From Clostridium sp. Marseille-Q2269 (GTDB lineage: Bacteria; Bacillota; Clostridia; Clostridiales; Clostridiaceae), in the NCBI RefSeq assembly GCF_943736985.1, contig NZ_CALSFS010000008.1, positions 62,001 to 126,000 on the forward strand: a stretch of 64,000 nt of DNA, given 5' to 3'. Position 1 is the first letter of the stretch, and the number at the start of each line of letters is the position of its first letter. The notes beneath the pieces are model-generated. The model ran no database searches. It was not told where the DNA came from and saw only the letters and a list, made by a program, of their open reading frames with translations. Below, piece by piece: positions 10,425 to 20,030 of the stretch. A program made the translations under genes and the position numbers.

Positions 10425-10565
10425 AATAACACCTCTTACGGTTTTTATTATAATTTTGTCCATATAATTTATTTTTAAACAGCATTAGCCCACTTAATGA
10501 TGTTTTTCCATTTTAACACTATATTATTAAGAGGGCTCTTGCTAGCTATGTAAACAATCTTATAT

Positions 10566-10994
10566 TTATTTATTTTCAGGTGATATATTTATATTTAGTA
10601 TAGTATTTTGTGGTTTCTGCCCTGCTACACTCATAATATAATCAATATATACACTTCCTCCATTATTATCTACATTTATATCTAATTTTTTAGTTTTTAT
10701 ATTTATTTCTAATGTACCATAAGGAGTACTATACATAGACATATTCTTTTTATCTAATGTGAACTTCATTTTTGTACTAGTGCTTCCCATTCTTATAAGT
10801 GAAAAATCATTTTCTCCTATTTTAAGAGTGGTAGTAGTACCTTCCATACCAGATATTTCCGTTTCTTCATAAACAGCATAATAGTGCTTATCTTTTTTAT
10901 AAAAATTTCCTGGAGTAACTACTTCTATTAAATCATCCTTTTCTTTTACATCTGGCACAGAACTTAAAACATGAATAAGTGCTTTCTTTTTCAT
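10566..10994 (-). CDS. DUF1934 family protein (YwiB-like beta-barrel)
   Basis: 142 residues, all beta-rich: 'DLIEVVTPGNFYKKDKHYYA', 'YEETEISGMEGTTTTLKI', 'MRMGSTSTKMKF'-like strands and 'MYSTPYGTLEI'. This pattern and length are those of DUF1934/YwiB calycin-like proteins, often encoded beside argS or pyrG in Firmicutes. Molecular role unknown. ATG at 10994 follows AAGGA. It lies 23 nt downstream of the PP-loop gene, probably cotranscribed. Confidence 0.85.
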   Translation of the reverse strand: MKKKALIHVLSSVPDVKEKDDLIEVVTPGNFYKKDKHYYAVYEETEISGMEGTTTTLKIGENDFSLIRMGSTSTKMKFTLDKKNMSMYSTPYGTLEINIKTKKLDINVDNNGGSVYIDYIMSVAGQKPQNTILNINISPENK

Positions 10995-11017
10995 AGCTTA
11001 CATTCCTTTTCCTTATT

Positions 11018-11998
11018 TTATATTATAAATTCTTTTAAATAATCATCAGAAGCTGGTTTTGCTTCTACTGTATTATTTAAATCAGTATTAAATTTACCAT
11101 ATTTAATTTTTATATTATCTTCATCTTTACCCTTACTATATCTTCCCGTTATTTCAGCTGCTAATTTTATATCTTCTTCACCAGGTTTTCCTATTATTAC
11201 TACAGTAGATCCATTATAGTCACAAGCTAAAAACATATAGTCTTTTGAACTTAAATAATTTTTTATAATATCTCCTTCATCTTTGGTTCTAGTAGATATT
11301 ATTTTACATTTTTCTGATATTCTAAAATGTCTTCCATATTTTAATAATTGAAGTTCTCTTTCTTCTGGAAATTCTTCATGGTCTAATAAATCTCTTAATC
11401 TCTTTGCATAATTAGGCTCTGTAAGCTTACATCCACCTGCTGGTGAAGGATACTCCTTTACACCCCATTTGTCAGCCAACTCCATTTGAATTTTTCTACT
11501 TCTACCAGATATATCTAAAAGTTTTTCTCTATCTACAAGGTTTTGTAATTCCATTTCAGTAGGTGGTAAAATCTTAGCACACAGCGGTCTTAATATTTTT
11601 TCTTCATATCCTGATTCCTTTTTTACTACATTTAAAGCTGCTTTATTTTGTGACATAGGTCTTTGATTTAAAACTTCTCCTGTTATTATAAAGTCTGCAT
11701 TAAATTTTTCTAAAAGTTCGCCTGAATATTTCATCATCATAGCATGACAATCGATACATGGATTCATATTTTTACCATAGCCATGCTTAGGATTCTTTAC
11801 CATTTCAAAGTGTTCCTTTGAAAAATCTACTACCTCTAAAGGTATATCTATTTGTTTAGTCATTTTCTCTGCATTTTTTTCATTAAAAAAATATGATCTA
11901 AAACATATTCCTATTACTTCTATTCCTTGATCCTTTATAAGTTTAGCGGCTAATATACTATCTAAACCACCTGATACCATAGCTAAAGCTCTTGTCAT
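11018..11998 (-). CDS. PP-loop ATPase, tRNA-thiolation-like
   Basis: 326 residues beginning 'MTRALAMVSGGLDSILAA', a PP-loop (SGGLDS) that adenylates a substrate. 'NPCIDCHAMMM' supplies a CxxC and 'SPAGGCKLTEP' a third Cys, like the cysteine sets of MnmA/ThiI/TtuA-type tRNA sulfur-transfer enzymes. The C-terminal 120 residues form an extra domain that I cannot name. The likely role is sulfur insertion into a tRNA base, but the substrate is unknown. A GTG nine bases upstream (12007) extends the frame, but AAGGGTGA is spaced for ATG 11998. It is a neighbour of the DUF1934 gene and ypeB. Confidence 0.78.
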   Translation of the reverse strand: MTRALAMVSGGLDSILAAKLIKDQGIEVIGICFRSYFFNEKNAEKMTKQIDIPLEVVDFSKEHFEMVKNPKHGYGKNMNPCIDCHAMMMKYSGELLEKFNADFIITGEVLNQRPMSQNKAALNVVKKESGYEEKILRPLCAKILPPTEMELQNLVDREKLLDISGRSRKIQMELADKWGVKEYPSPAGGCKLTEPNYAKRLRDLLDHEEFPEERELQLLKYGRHFRISEKCKIISTRTKDEGDIIKNYLSSKDYMFLACDYNGSTVVIIGKPGEEDIKLAAEITGRYSKGKDEDNIKIKYGKFNTDLNNTVEAKPASDDYLKEFII

Positions 11999-12049
11999 TA
12001 AACTCACCCTTCTTTTTATATTTCATTTTAATATTTATTATTATAATAC

Positions 12050-12087
12050 AAATAAAGAGTGAATACACTACTATTCACTCTTTATTT
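12050..12087. terminator. strong terminator after ypeB
   Basis: 16-bp perfect stem AAATAAAGAGTGAATA / TATTCACTCTTTATTT (12050-12065 / 12072-12087) with a 6-nt loop, 9 nt after the ypeB stop. It separates ypeB from the PP-loop gene. Confidence 0.8.
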
Positions 12088-12096
12088 CTAATTATA

Positions 12097-13467
12097 TCAT
12101 ATTGTTAACTCTCCATTTGGAGTATCAAGTATTTGCAGTATTCTCTCCTCATATCCTGTATTAGCATTTATATATATTTTAAACTTATCATTTTTATAAG
12201 TTCCAGAAATCTCATAGCATAGAACTTCTTCATTTGTATCTGTTGGAACTATACTCAATCTAATATTACTAATATCTAAATTTTTTCCTACTCTTTTTCG
12301 AGCTTCATTTTCACTAATCTTTACATTTTTAACAATAGTTCTACTATGATGGGATATTACATATTTTTCCGACTCAACTCCTACTATATCTCCATTATCC
12401 AAAGCTACCTTCAACTTTATTTGATCTGGATATACTATTACACCATCTTGCTTATATACATAACTTATTAGGGCCGTATTATCATAGTTTAGAGTATATG
12501 TAGGTATCATATTAAAAATCTTAAGATTTTTTAAATACTTATTTCCTATATTTATAGCTTTTTTCATATCTATCTTAGGTTGGCCTATTGCCCTAGAGTC
12601 TATTAAATATACTAAGCTTCCTCCATGCTTACTAATTTCGCATGTAATATTATTATTTTTTCCTTCTCTACCTTTTATATCTGCTATAAACCTATAAGTT
12701 GATATATCAGTTTTCCCTTGATTTGTATCCAATCTAATAGCTTGAATTTTATCCTTACCAATTATATTTTGAGCTATTTCTTTTGCTTTGTTTTCGTTAA
12801 TCTTTTTTTTATTATTTATTTTAGGAGTAATTTCTAAATTATTATCAGAAAAAGGTCCATCATAAATTAAAGCTGGATATTGCATAACTTGTTTTTGTAT
12901 ATTACCAAACTGGCCCTTAACTGAACTTGTATCCTCTTTAGCTAATACCCCACTAACTTTCTTTCTTATATCTCCCCATTTAACATTACCTTCATTAACA
13001 TTCATGACAACATTGTTTAATTGATTTTCTAGCTGAAATGATTCTTTCTTTAATCTTTCTATATTATTATAATCTTTTTGGGATAAATTATTGTTTTTAA
13101 CTATTGATTTTGCCAAATTATTAGAAAAATCTCCTACTTGTGATAGAAAGTTGCTTGTATCTGTTATTGTATTTTGATCTATGGGTAATGAATGTAATTT
13201 ATCATTAGCTACGGATGCATGTTTAAATATCTCTTCGAATGTAATTATTTCCTGATCTCTAGAACCTATAATAGGGGCTTTAGATAAATTAACTCTTATA
13301 TTTTGTACAGAAGTTATTAATTCATGTAAATTTTTGCTATATTCGCCTTGAAGATAATTTCTGTAATCATTTCTTTCTAAAGTCATTAAAATAGCAAATG
13401 TACTTGAAAAAACAACTATTAATGTTACAACTAAAGTATATAGTATTCTTCTAGTACTCTTTTTCAT
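12097..13467 (-). CDS. ypeB: spore germination protein YpeB
   Basis: 456 residues with an N-terminal membrane anchor (about 8-27), a helical region, and PepSY-like repeats in the C-terminal half ('AKEIAQNIIGKDKIQ', 'DMKKAINIGNKYLKN', 'SENEARKRVGKNLDI'). In Bacillus, YpeB stabilises the cortex-lytic enzyme SleB in the spore inner membrane. ATG at 13467 follows GGGAGG. No sleB lies beside it: a terminator follows, and the upstream gene is divergent. SleB must be encoded elsewhere, or YpeB acts with another lysin. Expression in the forespore is expected from the family; I could not find a convincing SigG promoter. Confidence 0.93.
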   Translation of the reverse strand: MKKSTRRILYTLVVTLIVVFSSTFAILMTLERNDYRNYLQGEYSKNLHELITSVQNIRVNLSKAPIIGSRDQEIITFEEIFKHASVANDKLHSLPIDQNTITDTSNFLSQVGDFSNNLAKSIVKNNNLSQKDYNNIERLKKESFQLENQLNNVVMNVNEGNVKWGDIRKKVSGVLAKEDTSSVKGQFGNIQKQVMQYPALIYDGPFSDNNLEITPKINNKKKINENKAKEIAQNIIGKDKIQAIRLDTNQGKTDISTYRFIADIKGREGKNNNITCEISKHGGSLVYLIDSRAIGQPKIDMKKAINIGNKYLKNLKIFNMIPTYTLNYDNTALISYVYKQDGVIVYPDQIKLKVALDNGDIVGVESEKYVISHHSRTIVKNVKISENEARKRVGKNLDISNIRLSIVPTDTNEEVLCYEISGTYKNDKFKIYINANTGYEERILQILDTPNGELTI

Positions 13468-13859
13468 ATATTCTAACCTCCCAACGTTTCTTATTTTATT
13501 ATCTGTATTTATAGTTGGGGTTATTCATTAATTAACAAAATTTATTTAAATATACATCTATAATTTATATGTTTTTTATTTTCAGTTCTATGTTATTATA
13601 AATTATACTGCATAAACTCTTTTTCCTATTTATAATATATGAAGTATTTATTTTGTATTTATTTTATATTTATAATATATAATATATTTAATATGCTTCT
13701 TAAAAATCTATAATTTTGATATTAATAAATCCTTAAAACTTATGTAAATAAGTTTATAATTATATATTTATCCTATATAATGTTAATGTATAATACATAC
13801 ACTACATTTTATTTTTAAATAATATTGTACTTATTAACAATAAATTAGAGGGTGACTAA
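13468..13859. other. 392-bp divergent intergenic region
   Basis: Very AT-rich spacer between ypeB (minus) and the glycosyltransferase (plus). Two TATAAT hexamers at 13776-13781 and 13789-13794 could serve the plus-strand gene, but no good -35 box is placed. No ORF with an SD and no hairpin of note was seen. Confidence 0.5.
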
Positions 13860-15101
13860 ATGAAAATTTTACTATTATCTGTTTCTGCTGGGGGTGGCCA
13901 CGTTCACGCAGCTGAAGCACTAAAATCATATATAAAATCAAATAATAATAAAGCGGAAGTTACTATAATAGATACATTAAAGTATATAAACCCTTTAATA
14001 GATAAGGTTGTTATAGGCAGTTATCTGAAAACATTGAAGATAACTCCTTCACTATATGGTAAATTATATTATAGCTCTGAGGATGATGAAGGGTTAACTA
14101 CATTTATAAATTCCAATTTTAACAAGATTATGACTTATAAACTTTCTCATTTAATAGAAGAATTTCCCCCAGATGTTATAATATGTACTCATCCTTTTCC
14201 CGCTAAAATGATATCTATTATGAAAGAAAAAGGTAAATTATATATACCATCTTTAACTATACTTACTGACTATGCTGCTCATAGTCTTTGGGTTCAAGAA
14301 TATACAGATGCTTATGTAGTGTCTAATTCTGATATGATAGATGAAATGGTAGATAGAAATGTTGCTAGTAGCAAAATATTTGACTTTGGTATACCTGTTA
14401 ATCCTAATTTTTTTAAAAAATATAATAGAGAAGAAACATTAAAAGAATTAGATTTAAGTGTAGATCTCCCTACTTTTTTAGTAATGGGCGGAAGTTTGGG
14501 CATAGGTAAAATATCTGATCTTTATAGTGAATTGATAAGATTAAAGGAACAAATACAACTTATTATAATAACAGGTAACAATAAAAAATTGTATAAGCAA
14601 TTAAATAAATTAAAAGAAGGTTCTAATAAAGAAACTAGAATTATAGGCTTTAGTAACGAAGTAAATAAATATATGCAATGCTGTGACCTGCTCTTAACTA
14701 AACCGGGTGGTCTTACTATAACAGAAGCATTAATTTCCAATATACCTATGGCTATTTTTTCTCCAATACCAGGTCATGAAGAAAAGAATGCAGAATTTTT
14801 ATTAAGACACAATTTAGCAATACGTATAGACTCTATAGAAAATACTAAAAACATAATCAGCACTTTATTAAAATCCAAATCCAAATTACAAACTATGCGT
14901 TTAAACTGTCAACAGTTTGCAAAACCAAATTCAGGAGATAATATCTATAACTTATTAAAATTTCTAATGAATATGAAGAAAAATAATTCTAATAAAAATA
15001 AAATATACGTCTCTAATCATGTACTCAGTAATAAAAATAAAAATTTATTTAAATCTATAGAAAAATACTTTTTAAAGACTGCTGAAAAATATCTGTTATA
15101 G
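13860..15101 (+). CDS. GT28-type glycosyltransferase, diacylglycerol glucosyltransferase/MGDG synthase-like
   Basis: 413 residues. The N-terminus 'ILLLSVSAGGGHVHAAEAL' is the MGDG synthase/UgtP domain, and the C-terminal UDP-sugar site is 'LLLTKPGGLTITEAL' (about residues 278-292). The family adds glucose or galactose from UDP-sugar to diacylglycerol on the cytosolic membrane face, making glycolipids and anchors for lipoteichoic acid. The last 45 residues are Lys/Asn-rich. ATG at 13860 follows GAGGGTGA. It is monocistronic on the plus strand, with a terminator just past the stop. The exact sugar donor and acceptor cannot be read from sequence. Confidence 0.85.
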   Translation: MKILLLSVSAGGGHVHAAEALKSYIKSNNNKAEVTIIDTLKYINPLIDKVVIGSYLKTLKITPSLYGKLYYSSEDDEGLTTFINSNFNKIMTYKLSHLIEEFPPDVIICTHPFPAKMISIMKEKGKLYIPSLTILTDYAAHSLWVQEYTDAYVVSNSDMIDEMVDRNVASSKIFDFGIPVNPNFFKKYNREETLKELDLSVDLPTFLVMGGSLGIGKISDLYSELIRLKEQIQLIIITGNNKKLYKQLNKLKEGSNKETRIIGFSNEVNKYMQCCDLLLTKPGGLTITEALISNIPMAIFSPIPGHEEKNAEFLLRHNLAIRIDSIENTKNIISTLLKSKSKLQTMRLNCQQFAKPNSGDNIYNLLKFLMNMKKNNSNKNKIYVSNHVLSNKNKNLFKSIEKYFLKTAEKYLL

Positions 15102-15106
15102 CTTTT

Positions 15107-15138
15107 CTCTGTATTATTTTTTAAATACAGAGTCTTAT
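15107..15138. terminator. terminator between glycosyltransferase and spoIIR
   Basis: 9-bp stem CTCTGTATT / AATACAGAG (15107-15115 / 15124-15132) followed by TCTTATTTATTTTTTT on the plus strand. Confidence 0.8.
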
Positions 15139-15771
15139 TTATTTTTTTAATTTATTAATTTCGTCTACAACTTTAAATCTTATTTCATAAGAGTTTTTAG
15201 AATTATTGATTTTTTTTAGTTCTTCATCTTTTAATACTTTCTTCATTTTTTGCTCTGTCTTTTTTGATGATACTTCACCTTTAGTCACATCAACAAAACA
15301 TAACGGTGGAAACATTACACACCACCAGTTTTGCCCTTTCCCATTTCCTATAACTATTTTATATGCTTCATACTTTCCTTGTGGTAAAGTTATGTTTCCA
15401 TAAGTTTTTATAGGAAATTGGTCTTGCCCTAAATGAGTATCAACAGAATATTTGTATCCATTTTTTTCTATAATATTTTGTGCTATTTTTTTAATTTCAT
15501 CATTATTTTCTTTTAATATTTTTCTTGATTCATCTATACTATTACTTTTATCTAATTTAGGCATCATATATTTTATTACTTCATCTTTAATTTTAAGCTT
15601 TAGACTTTGATCTTCTATACTATCACTGTTTGCTATAACATGAAATCTTATTATTTTCTTTGAAATATTTTCTTGATCACTTCTTGTACTACCATGGACT
15701 AATTTAAAAGAACTAAAACCAATAAATAATATAACTATAATACCTAACATAGAAACTAATATCTTTTTCAT
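15139..15771 (-). CDS. spoIIR: stage II sporulation protein R
   Basis: 210 residues with an N-terminal hydrophobic signal (about 5-22), then the SpoIIR signatures 'IIRFHVIANSDSIEDQ' and 'QNWWCVMFPPLCFVD'. Made in the forespore under SigF, SpoIIR is secreted into the intermembrane space and triggers SpoIIGA to cleave pro-SigE in the mother cell. ATG at 15771 follows GGGGGAG. It lies 72 nt after the germination operon's last gene. In Bacillus it is near prfA, so the wider neighbourhood is conserved but rearranged here. Confidence 0.95.
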   Translation of the reverse strand: MKKILVSMLGIIVILFIGFSSFKLVHGSTRSDQENISKKIIRFHVIANSDSIEDQSLKLKIKDEVIKYMMPKLDKSNSIDESRKILKENNDEIKKIAQNIIEKNGYKYSVDTHLGQDQFPIKTYGNITLPQGKYEAYKIVIGNGKGQNWWCVMFPPLCFVDVTKGEVSSKKTEQKMKKVLKDEELKKINNSKNSYEIRFKVVDEINKLKK

Positions 15772-15843
15772 ATTTACTCCCCCTGCTTGTCTTATTTATT
15801 AGATATTATTACCAAGTATTATAGTTATATTCATTTTTTTAAA

Positions 15844-17025
15844 TTATTTTATAGATCCTATTCTCCTAACTTTTGTATCTGCAGTAACATTTATATTTGC
15901 AGTCTTATATAAATCATTCCAATTTCCCTTTATCTCTTTCCAAAGTTTAGGGTGATGTTTATGAATGTATTCATCCAAATGTAAAATATCTGTATTGTAA
16001 TCAATTTGAGATATTCTTACAGCTTCATTTATTTCTTGAACTATAGCCTTATTTAAATCCTCTTCTATTTTATTTATATCTCCTTTAGAAGATATTTGTT
16101 TATCAATATTATATCCTTTAATCTCACCTTCTATATCTAATTTTATATTGAAAGTTAAATTTTTTTTATTTGTTAACGTGATTTTCCTACTACTATCTTG
16201 TATGGAATAGTCTAAAGGACTTCCATCTTTTATTATAGTTCTATTTCCCCCTTTAAATTTTTTGTCACCTATAAGTTGTATACTATTAGCCTGTTCTGTA
16301 GTTATATATCCCTTTATTTTATTGTTATTGATTACAGCAACTTTTGCTATTTTAAAATTTCTATTCTTTTTATCTATATTAATAACAGGCACTAGTGCTG
16401 AATTACTTTCACTGGTAGACTCTAAAAATTCATTTAAAGTAAGAGGAAAAGCTGTGTTATTTTGAGTGTTATTTTCTAATATCCCTACTATATAATTTTC
16501 TATACTTTTTTCCATATTAGGTTTAAAATTTAATATTTCTTCGCTTTTATTATCTGAAAATACTATATACGTCATTCTATTTACAGCTGGTTGCCTTTGT
16601 AAATAATCTATTATTTCTTTAAATGTAATACTAGAATCTAAAAGGCTTGAATTTAAAACTATAAGTTTTAAATGTCCAAAGCTTATAAACCTACTACTTT
16701 TATTTGAAACCTTGTCTAAACTATCTTGCATTGAGTATGCATCTACTGACATACTACTTTCCCCTGCAGTTCCACCTTTTTCAGGACCCAATTCACTTAT
16801 ATTTGGGAAAGAATAAGTTACTCTAATTTTATCAAATTTATTTCCTGTAAAAGATGCTCCTTGACTTACTCTATTTAAATGTTCCTCTTTTGATATATCC
16901 TTTCCTGCATCTATTCCCAAAACAGAAACAAAAGCTTTTCTATCTATCTCTACCTTATCCCAGCATCCTGTCATACACATAGTTGATAATATAAGCATTA
17001 TGGTTAAATATCTTTTTAATTTCAT
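15844..17025 (-). CDS. Ger(x)C family spore germination lipoprotein (GerC subunit)
   Basis: 393 residues with a lipoprotein signal: 'MKLKRYLTIMLILSTMCMTGC', with lipobox MTGC and the acylated Cys followed by the family's 'CWDKVEIDRKAFVSVLGID'. The C subunit of a GerA-type nutrient receptor sits on the outer face of the spore inner membrane. It is downstream of the B (permease) subunit by 37 nt and the last gene of the operon. ATG at 17025 follows AGGAG. Which germinant it senses cannot be told from sequence. Confidence 0.94.
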   Translation of the reverse strand: MKLKRYLTIMLILSTMCMTGCWDKVEIDRKAFVSVLGIDAGKDISKEEHLNRVSQGASFTGNKFDKIRVTYSFPNISELGPEKGGTAGESSMSVDAYSMQDSLDKVSNKSSRFISFGHLKLIVLNSSLLDSSITFKEIIDYLQRQPAVNRMTYIVFSDNKSEEILNFKPNMEKSIENYIVGILENNTQNNTAFPLTLNEFLESTSESNSALVPVINIDKKNRNFKIAKVAVINNNKIKGYITTEQANSIQLIGDKKFKGGNRTIIKDGSPLDYSIQDSSRKITLTNKKNLTFNIKLDIEGEIKGYNIDKQISSKGDINKIEEDLNKAIVQEINEAVRISQIDYNTDILHLDEYIHKHHPKLWKEIKGNWNDLYKTANINVTADTKVRRIGSIK

Positions 17026-17062
17026 AATATAACAACTCCTAAATACATATTTATGCTTATAC

Positions 17063-18169
17063 TTATTTTGAATATGGTCTTTTGTTTTTATTTGATTTAA
17101 ACTTACTTACTATAAATAAAATTATAGGAATAACTACTATATTTAAAATAAACAGTATGGGCATTAAATTTTTACCTATATCAGTAACTTCAGCCACATT
17201 TTCAGGATATATTGAAATAATATATACAAATGGTATTATAAGTAATGCAGATAATTTTATGTCCTCCATATTTAATATATCTTTTAATAGATCTGCTGAA
17301 AAATAATAGGAATTAGTAAATGTAGTAAAGAAGAACAACACCCATATAGCCATAATTATTCCTTCCCATCTTTCAACAAATGTACCAGGTATATTTATTG
17401 ATTTTATCATTGTTATTCCTGGCCAAAGCATTAATTTTACTTGTTCTGATGAAAACATGGCTACAGATAACACTACTATTAAAATATAAAAAATACATAT
17501 AAAAAACAAACTATTAACTAACACTTTTAATGTCTTTTTCTTTTTTTTCATAAATGGTAACATCAAAAATACAATTTCTATTCCTTTAAATCTAGTTATA
17601 GTAGTCCATGTGGTCGTTATGTAATTTGTAGGTTTAGCCTGTAATACAGGTAATAAATTTGTAAAATCTCCCTGATATATAGCAAATATTAATAAAAATA
17701 TAACTGGTATAAAACTAATCCAAAAAGCTACTTCATTAAATTTAACAAGAGTATCTAGTTCTCCCCTTATAATATAGCTACCAACAATCACAGTAATAAT
17801 CACCAAAAATTCTGTGGGAGTTTTTTGCAATAAATATAATTTAATTTCCTCTATAAAAACTCTTAATCCATTGGATATATATATAATATTATAAATAATA
17901 AAACTTAAAGCTATAACTTTACCTAATACTGTTCCAAAATTATCATCTACTACTTTATAAAATTCATTATAATTATTAAGTCTTACAATGGAACTCATAA
18001 TATATATCAGCAAGAAACTAATTAAAGCACTTATTATTATTACAATCCATCCATCATTTCCAACTGTATTGGAAAGATCACTAGCATAAGAAAATACACT
18101 TATACCAATAACGCTACTTACAATAGTAGCAAACAAGCTATATGATGTTACAAAATTATCATCCCTCAC
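17063..18169 (-). CDS. GerAB/spore germination permease (GerB subunit)
   Basis: 368 residues with about ten membrane helices, APC-superfamily endospore permease ('FATIVSSVIGISVFSYASDL', 'GTVLGKVIALSF'). In GerA-type receptors the B subunit binds the germinant (amino acid) in a transporter-like pocket. The start is GTG at 18169, preceded by TTGGAGGAA. It sits 23 nt after gerA and 37 nt before gerC. Confidence 0.94.
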   Translation of the reverse strand: MRDDNFVTSYSLFATIVSSVIGISVFSYASDLSNTVGNDGWIVIIISALISFLLIYIMSSIVRLNNYNEFYKVVDDNFGTVLGKVIALSFIIYNIIYISNGLRVFIEEIKLYLLQKTPTEFLVIITVIVGSYIIRGELDTLVKFNEVAFWISFIPVIFLLIFAIYQGDFTNLLPVLQAKPTNYITTTWTTITRFKGIEIVFLMLPFMKKKKKTLKVLVNSLFFICIFYILIVVLSVAMFSSEQVKLMLWPGITMIKSINIPGTFVERWEGIIMAIWVLFFFTTFTNSYYFSADLLKDILNMEDIKLSALLIIPFVYIISIYPENVAEVTDIGKNLMPILFILNIVVIPIILFIVSKFKSNKNKRPYSK

Positions 18170-18192
18170 TACTAAATTCCTCCAAATCTATT

Positions 18193-19653
18193 TTATCTTT
18201 GTCTTATTTTGTCTTTAGTTTTCATATAATCTGGTCTTTTCTTAAAAAATCTTATAGGGGCTATGATATACATATCTTTAAAGTCACTTATACTTGGATT
18301 AACAACAGGAGATAAATAAGGTATTCCAAAGCTTTTTAGCTTTACTAAATGTACTAATAGTATTATTAATCCCAGAACTACACCATATAATCCTAAAAGC
18401 GATGCTGCTATAATTAATAAGAATCTAATTATCCTAAGGGAAGAACTTACATCGTAGCTTGGAGATGTAAAGCTAGTTATAGCTGTTATGGAAATAATAA
18501 TTATCATTATGGGACTTACAATGCCTGCTGATACTGCTGCCTGACCTATTATTAATCCACCAACAATTCCTATAGTAGACCCTACAGGTTTTGGCAATCT
18601 AACTACAGATTCCATTAATAATGCTAAACTAACTTCCATTATTATAGCTTCCATATAAGCAGGAAACGGCACTCCTTCCCTAGATGCAGCTATAAAATAG
18701 GCCAATTTAGATGGTATTATTTCACTATGATAAGAAGTTACCGCCACATACATAGCTGGTAATATCATTCCAACAAGTATAGAAAATAACCTTATTACTC
18801 TTATTATTGATGAATATATCCATCTTTGATAGTAATCATCTGGAGACTGAAATAAACTTGGAAGAGTAGCTGGAATTATTATTGCAAAAGGTGAATTATC
18901 AACCAAAATAGCTACTTTTCCCTCATATAGAGCTGAAGCTACCACATCTGGTCTTTCTGTACTTTTAGTTGTTGGGAATATAGACCACTTATTATCTTCT
19001 ATAAGATGTTCTACATATCCGCTCTCTAATATGGCATCAATTTTTATTGTCTCTAACTTATCATATAAATTATTTAAGACATCTTCATTAACAATATCTT
19101 CTATGTACATAATGGCCACATCTGTCTTGGATCTTACCCCCAATTTTTGAGATTTTATTTTTAATCTAGTATCTCTTATTCTTCTTCTTACCAATGCAGT
19201 GTTAAATCTTATAGTCTCTGTAAATCCATCCCTACTACCTTTTATAACTGTTTCTGAATCTGGTTCACCAACTCCCCTAACAGGCCAGAGTCTTGTAGCT
19301 ATTACATATGCCTTATGTAGGCCATCTATCAATAATAGTGTGTCTCCTGACAATATTAAATCTATAGCTTTACTCAACTTTTCTTGTTCAGATACATCTG
19401 TTACCGTTAAAATCTTGTTTTTAATATCTTTTATATTGGTAGATTTATCTGCTTCTAACATAAGTGATTCCATTACATAGTTATTTAATAAATTTTTATC
19501 TGCCATACCATCTATGTACATCATAAATGCTTTTTGATTTCCTATTAGAAAATCTCTAAAAACTACATCAGAATTACCTTCTAGTAATTCTTTTATGTAT
19601 TGTATATTTTTATTTATATTTGTATATATATCATCTTTAACTGCTTCCTTCAT
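18193..19653 (-). CDS. GerA family spore germination protein (GerA subunit)
   Basis: 486 residues. A soluble N-terminal domain of about 250 residues ('DTLLLIDGLHKAYVIATRLWPVRGV'; 'EPDSETVIKGSRDGFTETIR', the GerA hallmark) is followed by five or so membrane helices, with 'RLPKPVGSTIGIVGGLIIGQ' and a short basic tail. GerA subunits form pentameric ligand-gated ion channels in the spore inner membrane. ATG at 19653 follows AAAGGGAG. Operon order is small membrane protein - gerA - gerB - gerC. Confidence 0.95.
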   Translation of the reverse strand: MKEAVKDDIYTNINKNIQYIKELLEGNSDVVFRDFLIGNQKAFMMYIDGMADKNLLNNYVMESLMLEADKSTNIKDIKNKILTVTDVSEQEKLSKAIDLILSGDTLLLIDGLHKAYVIATRLWPVRGVGEPDSETVIKGSRDGFTETIRFNTALVRRRIRDTRLKIKSQKLGVRSKTDVAIMYIEDIVNEDVLNNLYDKLETIKIDAILESGYVEHLIEDNKWSIFPTTKSTERPDVVASALYEGKVAILVDNSPFAIIIPATLPSLFQSPDDYYQRWIYSSIIRVIRLFSILVGMILPAMYVAVTSYHSEIIPSKLAYFIAASREGVPFPAYMEAIIMEVSLALLMESVVRLPKPVGSTIGIVGGLIIGQAAVSAGIVSPIMIIIISITAITSFTSPSYDVSSSLRIIRFLLIIAASLLGLYGVVLGLIILLVHLVKLKSFGIPYLSPVVNPSISDFKDMYIIAPIRFFKKRPDYMKTKDKIRQR

Positions 19654-19682
19654 TTTTACACTCCCTTTTAGAAATACCCTAT

Positions 19683-19880
19683 TTAAAATAATGTCATTTG
19701 CAAAATATATAATATTAAACTTACAATTACAATAAAAATACCCATATATCTTGCTTGTTTATAGCTTTTTATCATATTGGATTTTTTAAAAGAAGGAGCA
19801 TCAATAAATATGGTAATAAAGCCTTCAATTAATACTAAAATTACAAAGTACTTATCAAATATGCCTATTATTTTTTCCAT
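19683..19880 (-). CDS. 65-residue membrane protein heading the germination operon
   Basis: Two hydrophobic helices (about 8-27 and 46-63) joined by a basic loop 'SFKKSNMIKSYKQARYMG'. ATG at 19880 follows a strong AGGAGG. It is 29 nt upstream of gerA, clearly in the same transcript. Small hydrophobic proteins accompany some ger receptors (for example the D subunits of Bacillus), which suggests an accessory receptor subunit, but this is inference from position. I recall clostridial ger loci with such a gene but cannot name the family with certainty. Confidence 0.75.
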   Translation of the reverse strand: MEKIIGIFDKYFVILVLIEGFITIFIDAPSFKKSNMIKSYKQARYMGIFIVIVSLILYILQMTLF

Positions 19881-19980
19881 AAAATCCTCCTACAAGCCAA
19901 AAATTACTTCTAAAGTATTTTTTCCTTTACAACCTTAATTTATTCATTGAATTAAATTGTTAGTTTTATATAAAAACACT

Positions 19981-20028
19981 AAAAAGACCATAGAAATAAT
20001 TTTAAAAATATATTTCTATGGTCCTTTT
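19981..20028. terminator. ispE terminator
   Basis: 13-bp stem GACCATAGAAATA / TATTTCTATGGTC (19986-19998 / 20011-20023) flanked by A5 and T5 runs, 7 nt past the ispE stop. It could work in both directions and isolates ispE from the ger operon. Confidence 0.85.
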
Positions 20029-20030
20029 TA

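Noticed and set aside
10465-10565. terminator between the DUF1934 gene and the 99-residue gene
   Set aside because: Only short imperfect stems (CATTA/TAATG, GAGGGCTC) without a T-run on the minus strand.
13468-13560. SigG promoter for ypeB (TGAATA, 17 nt, AGATAAT)
   Set aside because: The -35 and spacing fit, but the -10 does not resemble the SigG consensus.
19881-19960. SigG promoter (TGAATA ... AATACTT) for the germination operon
   Set aside because: The spacer is about 21 nt, too long for SigG, and the -10 is a poor match to CATACTA.
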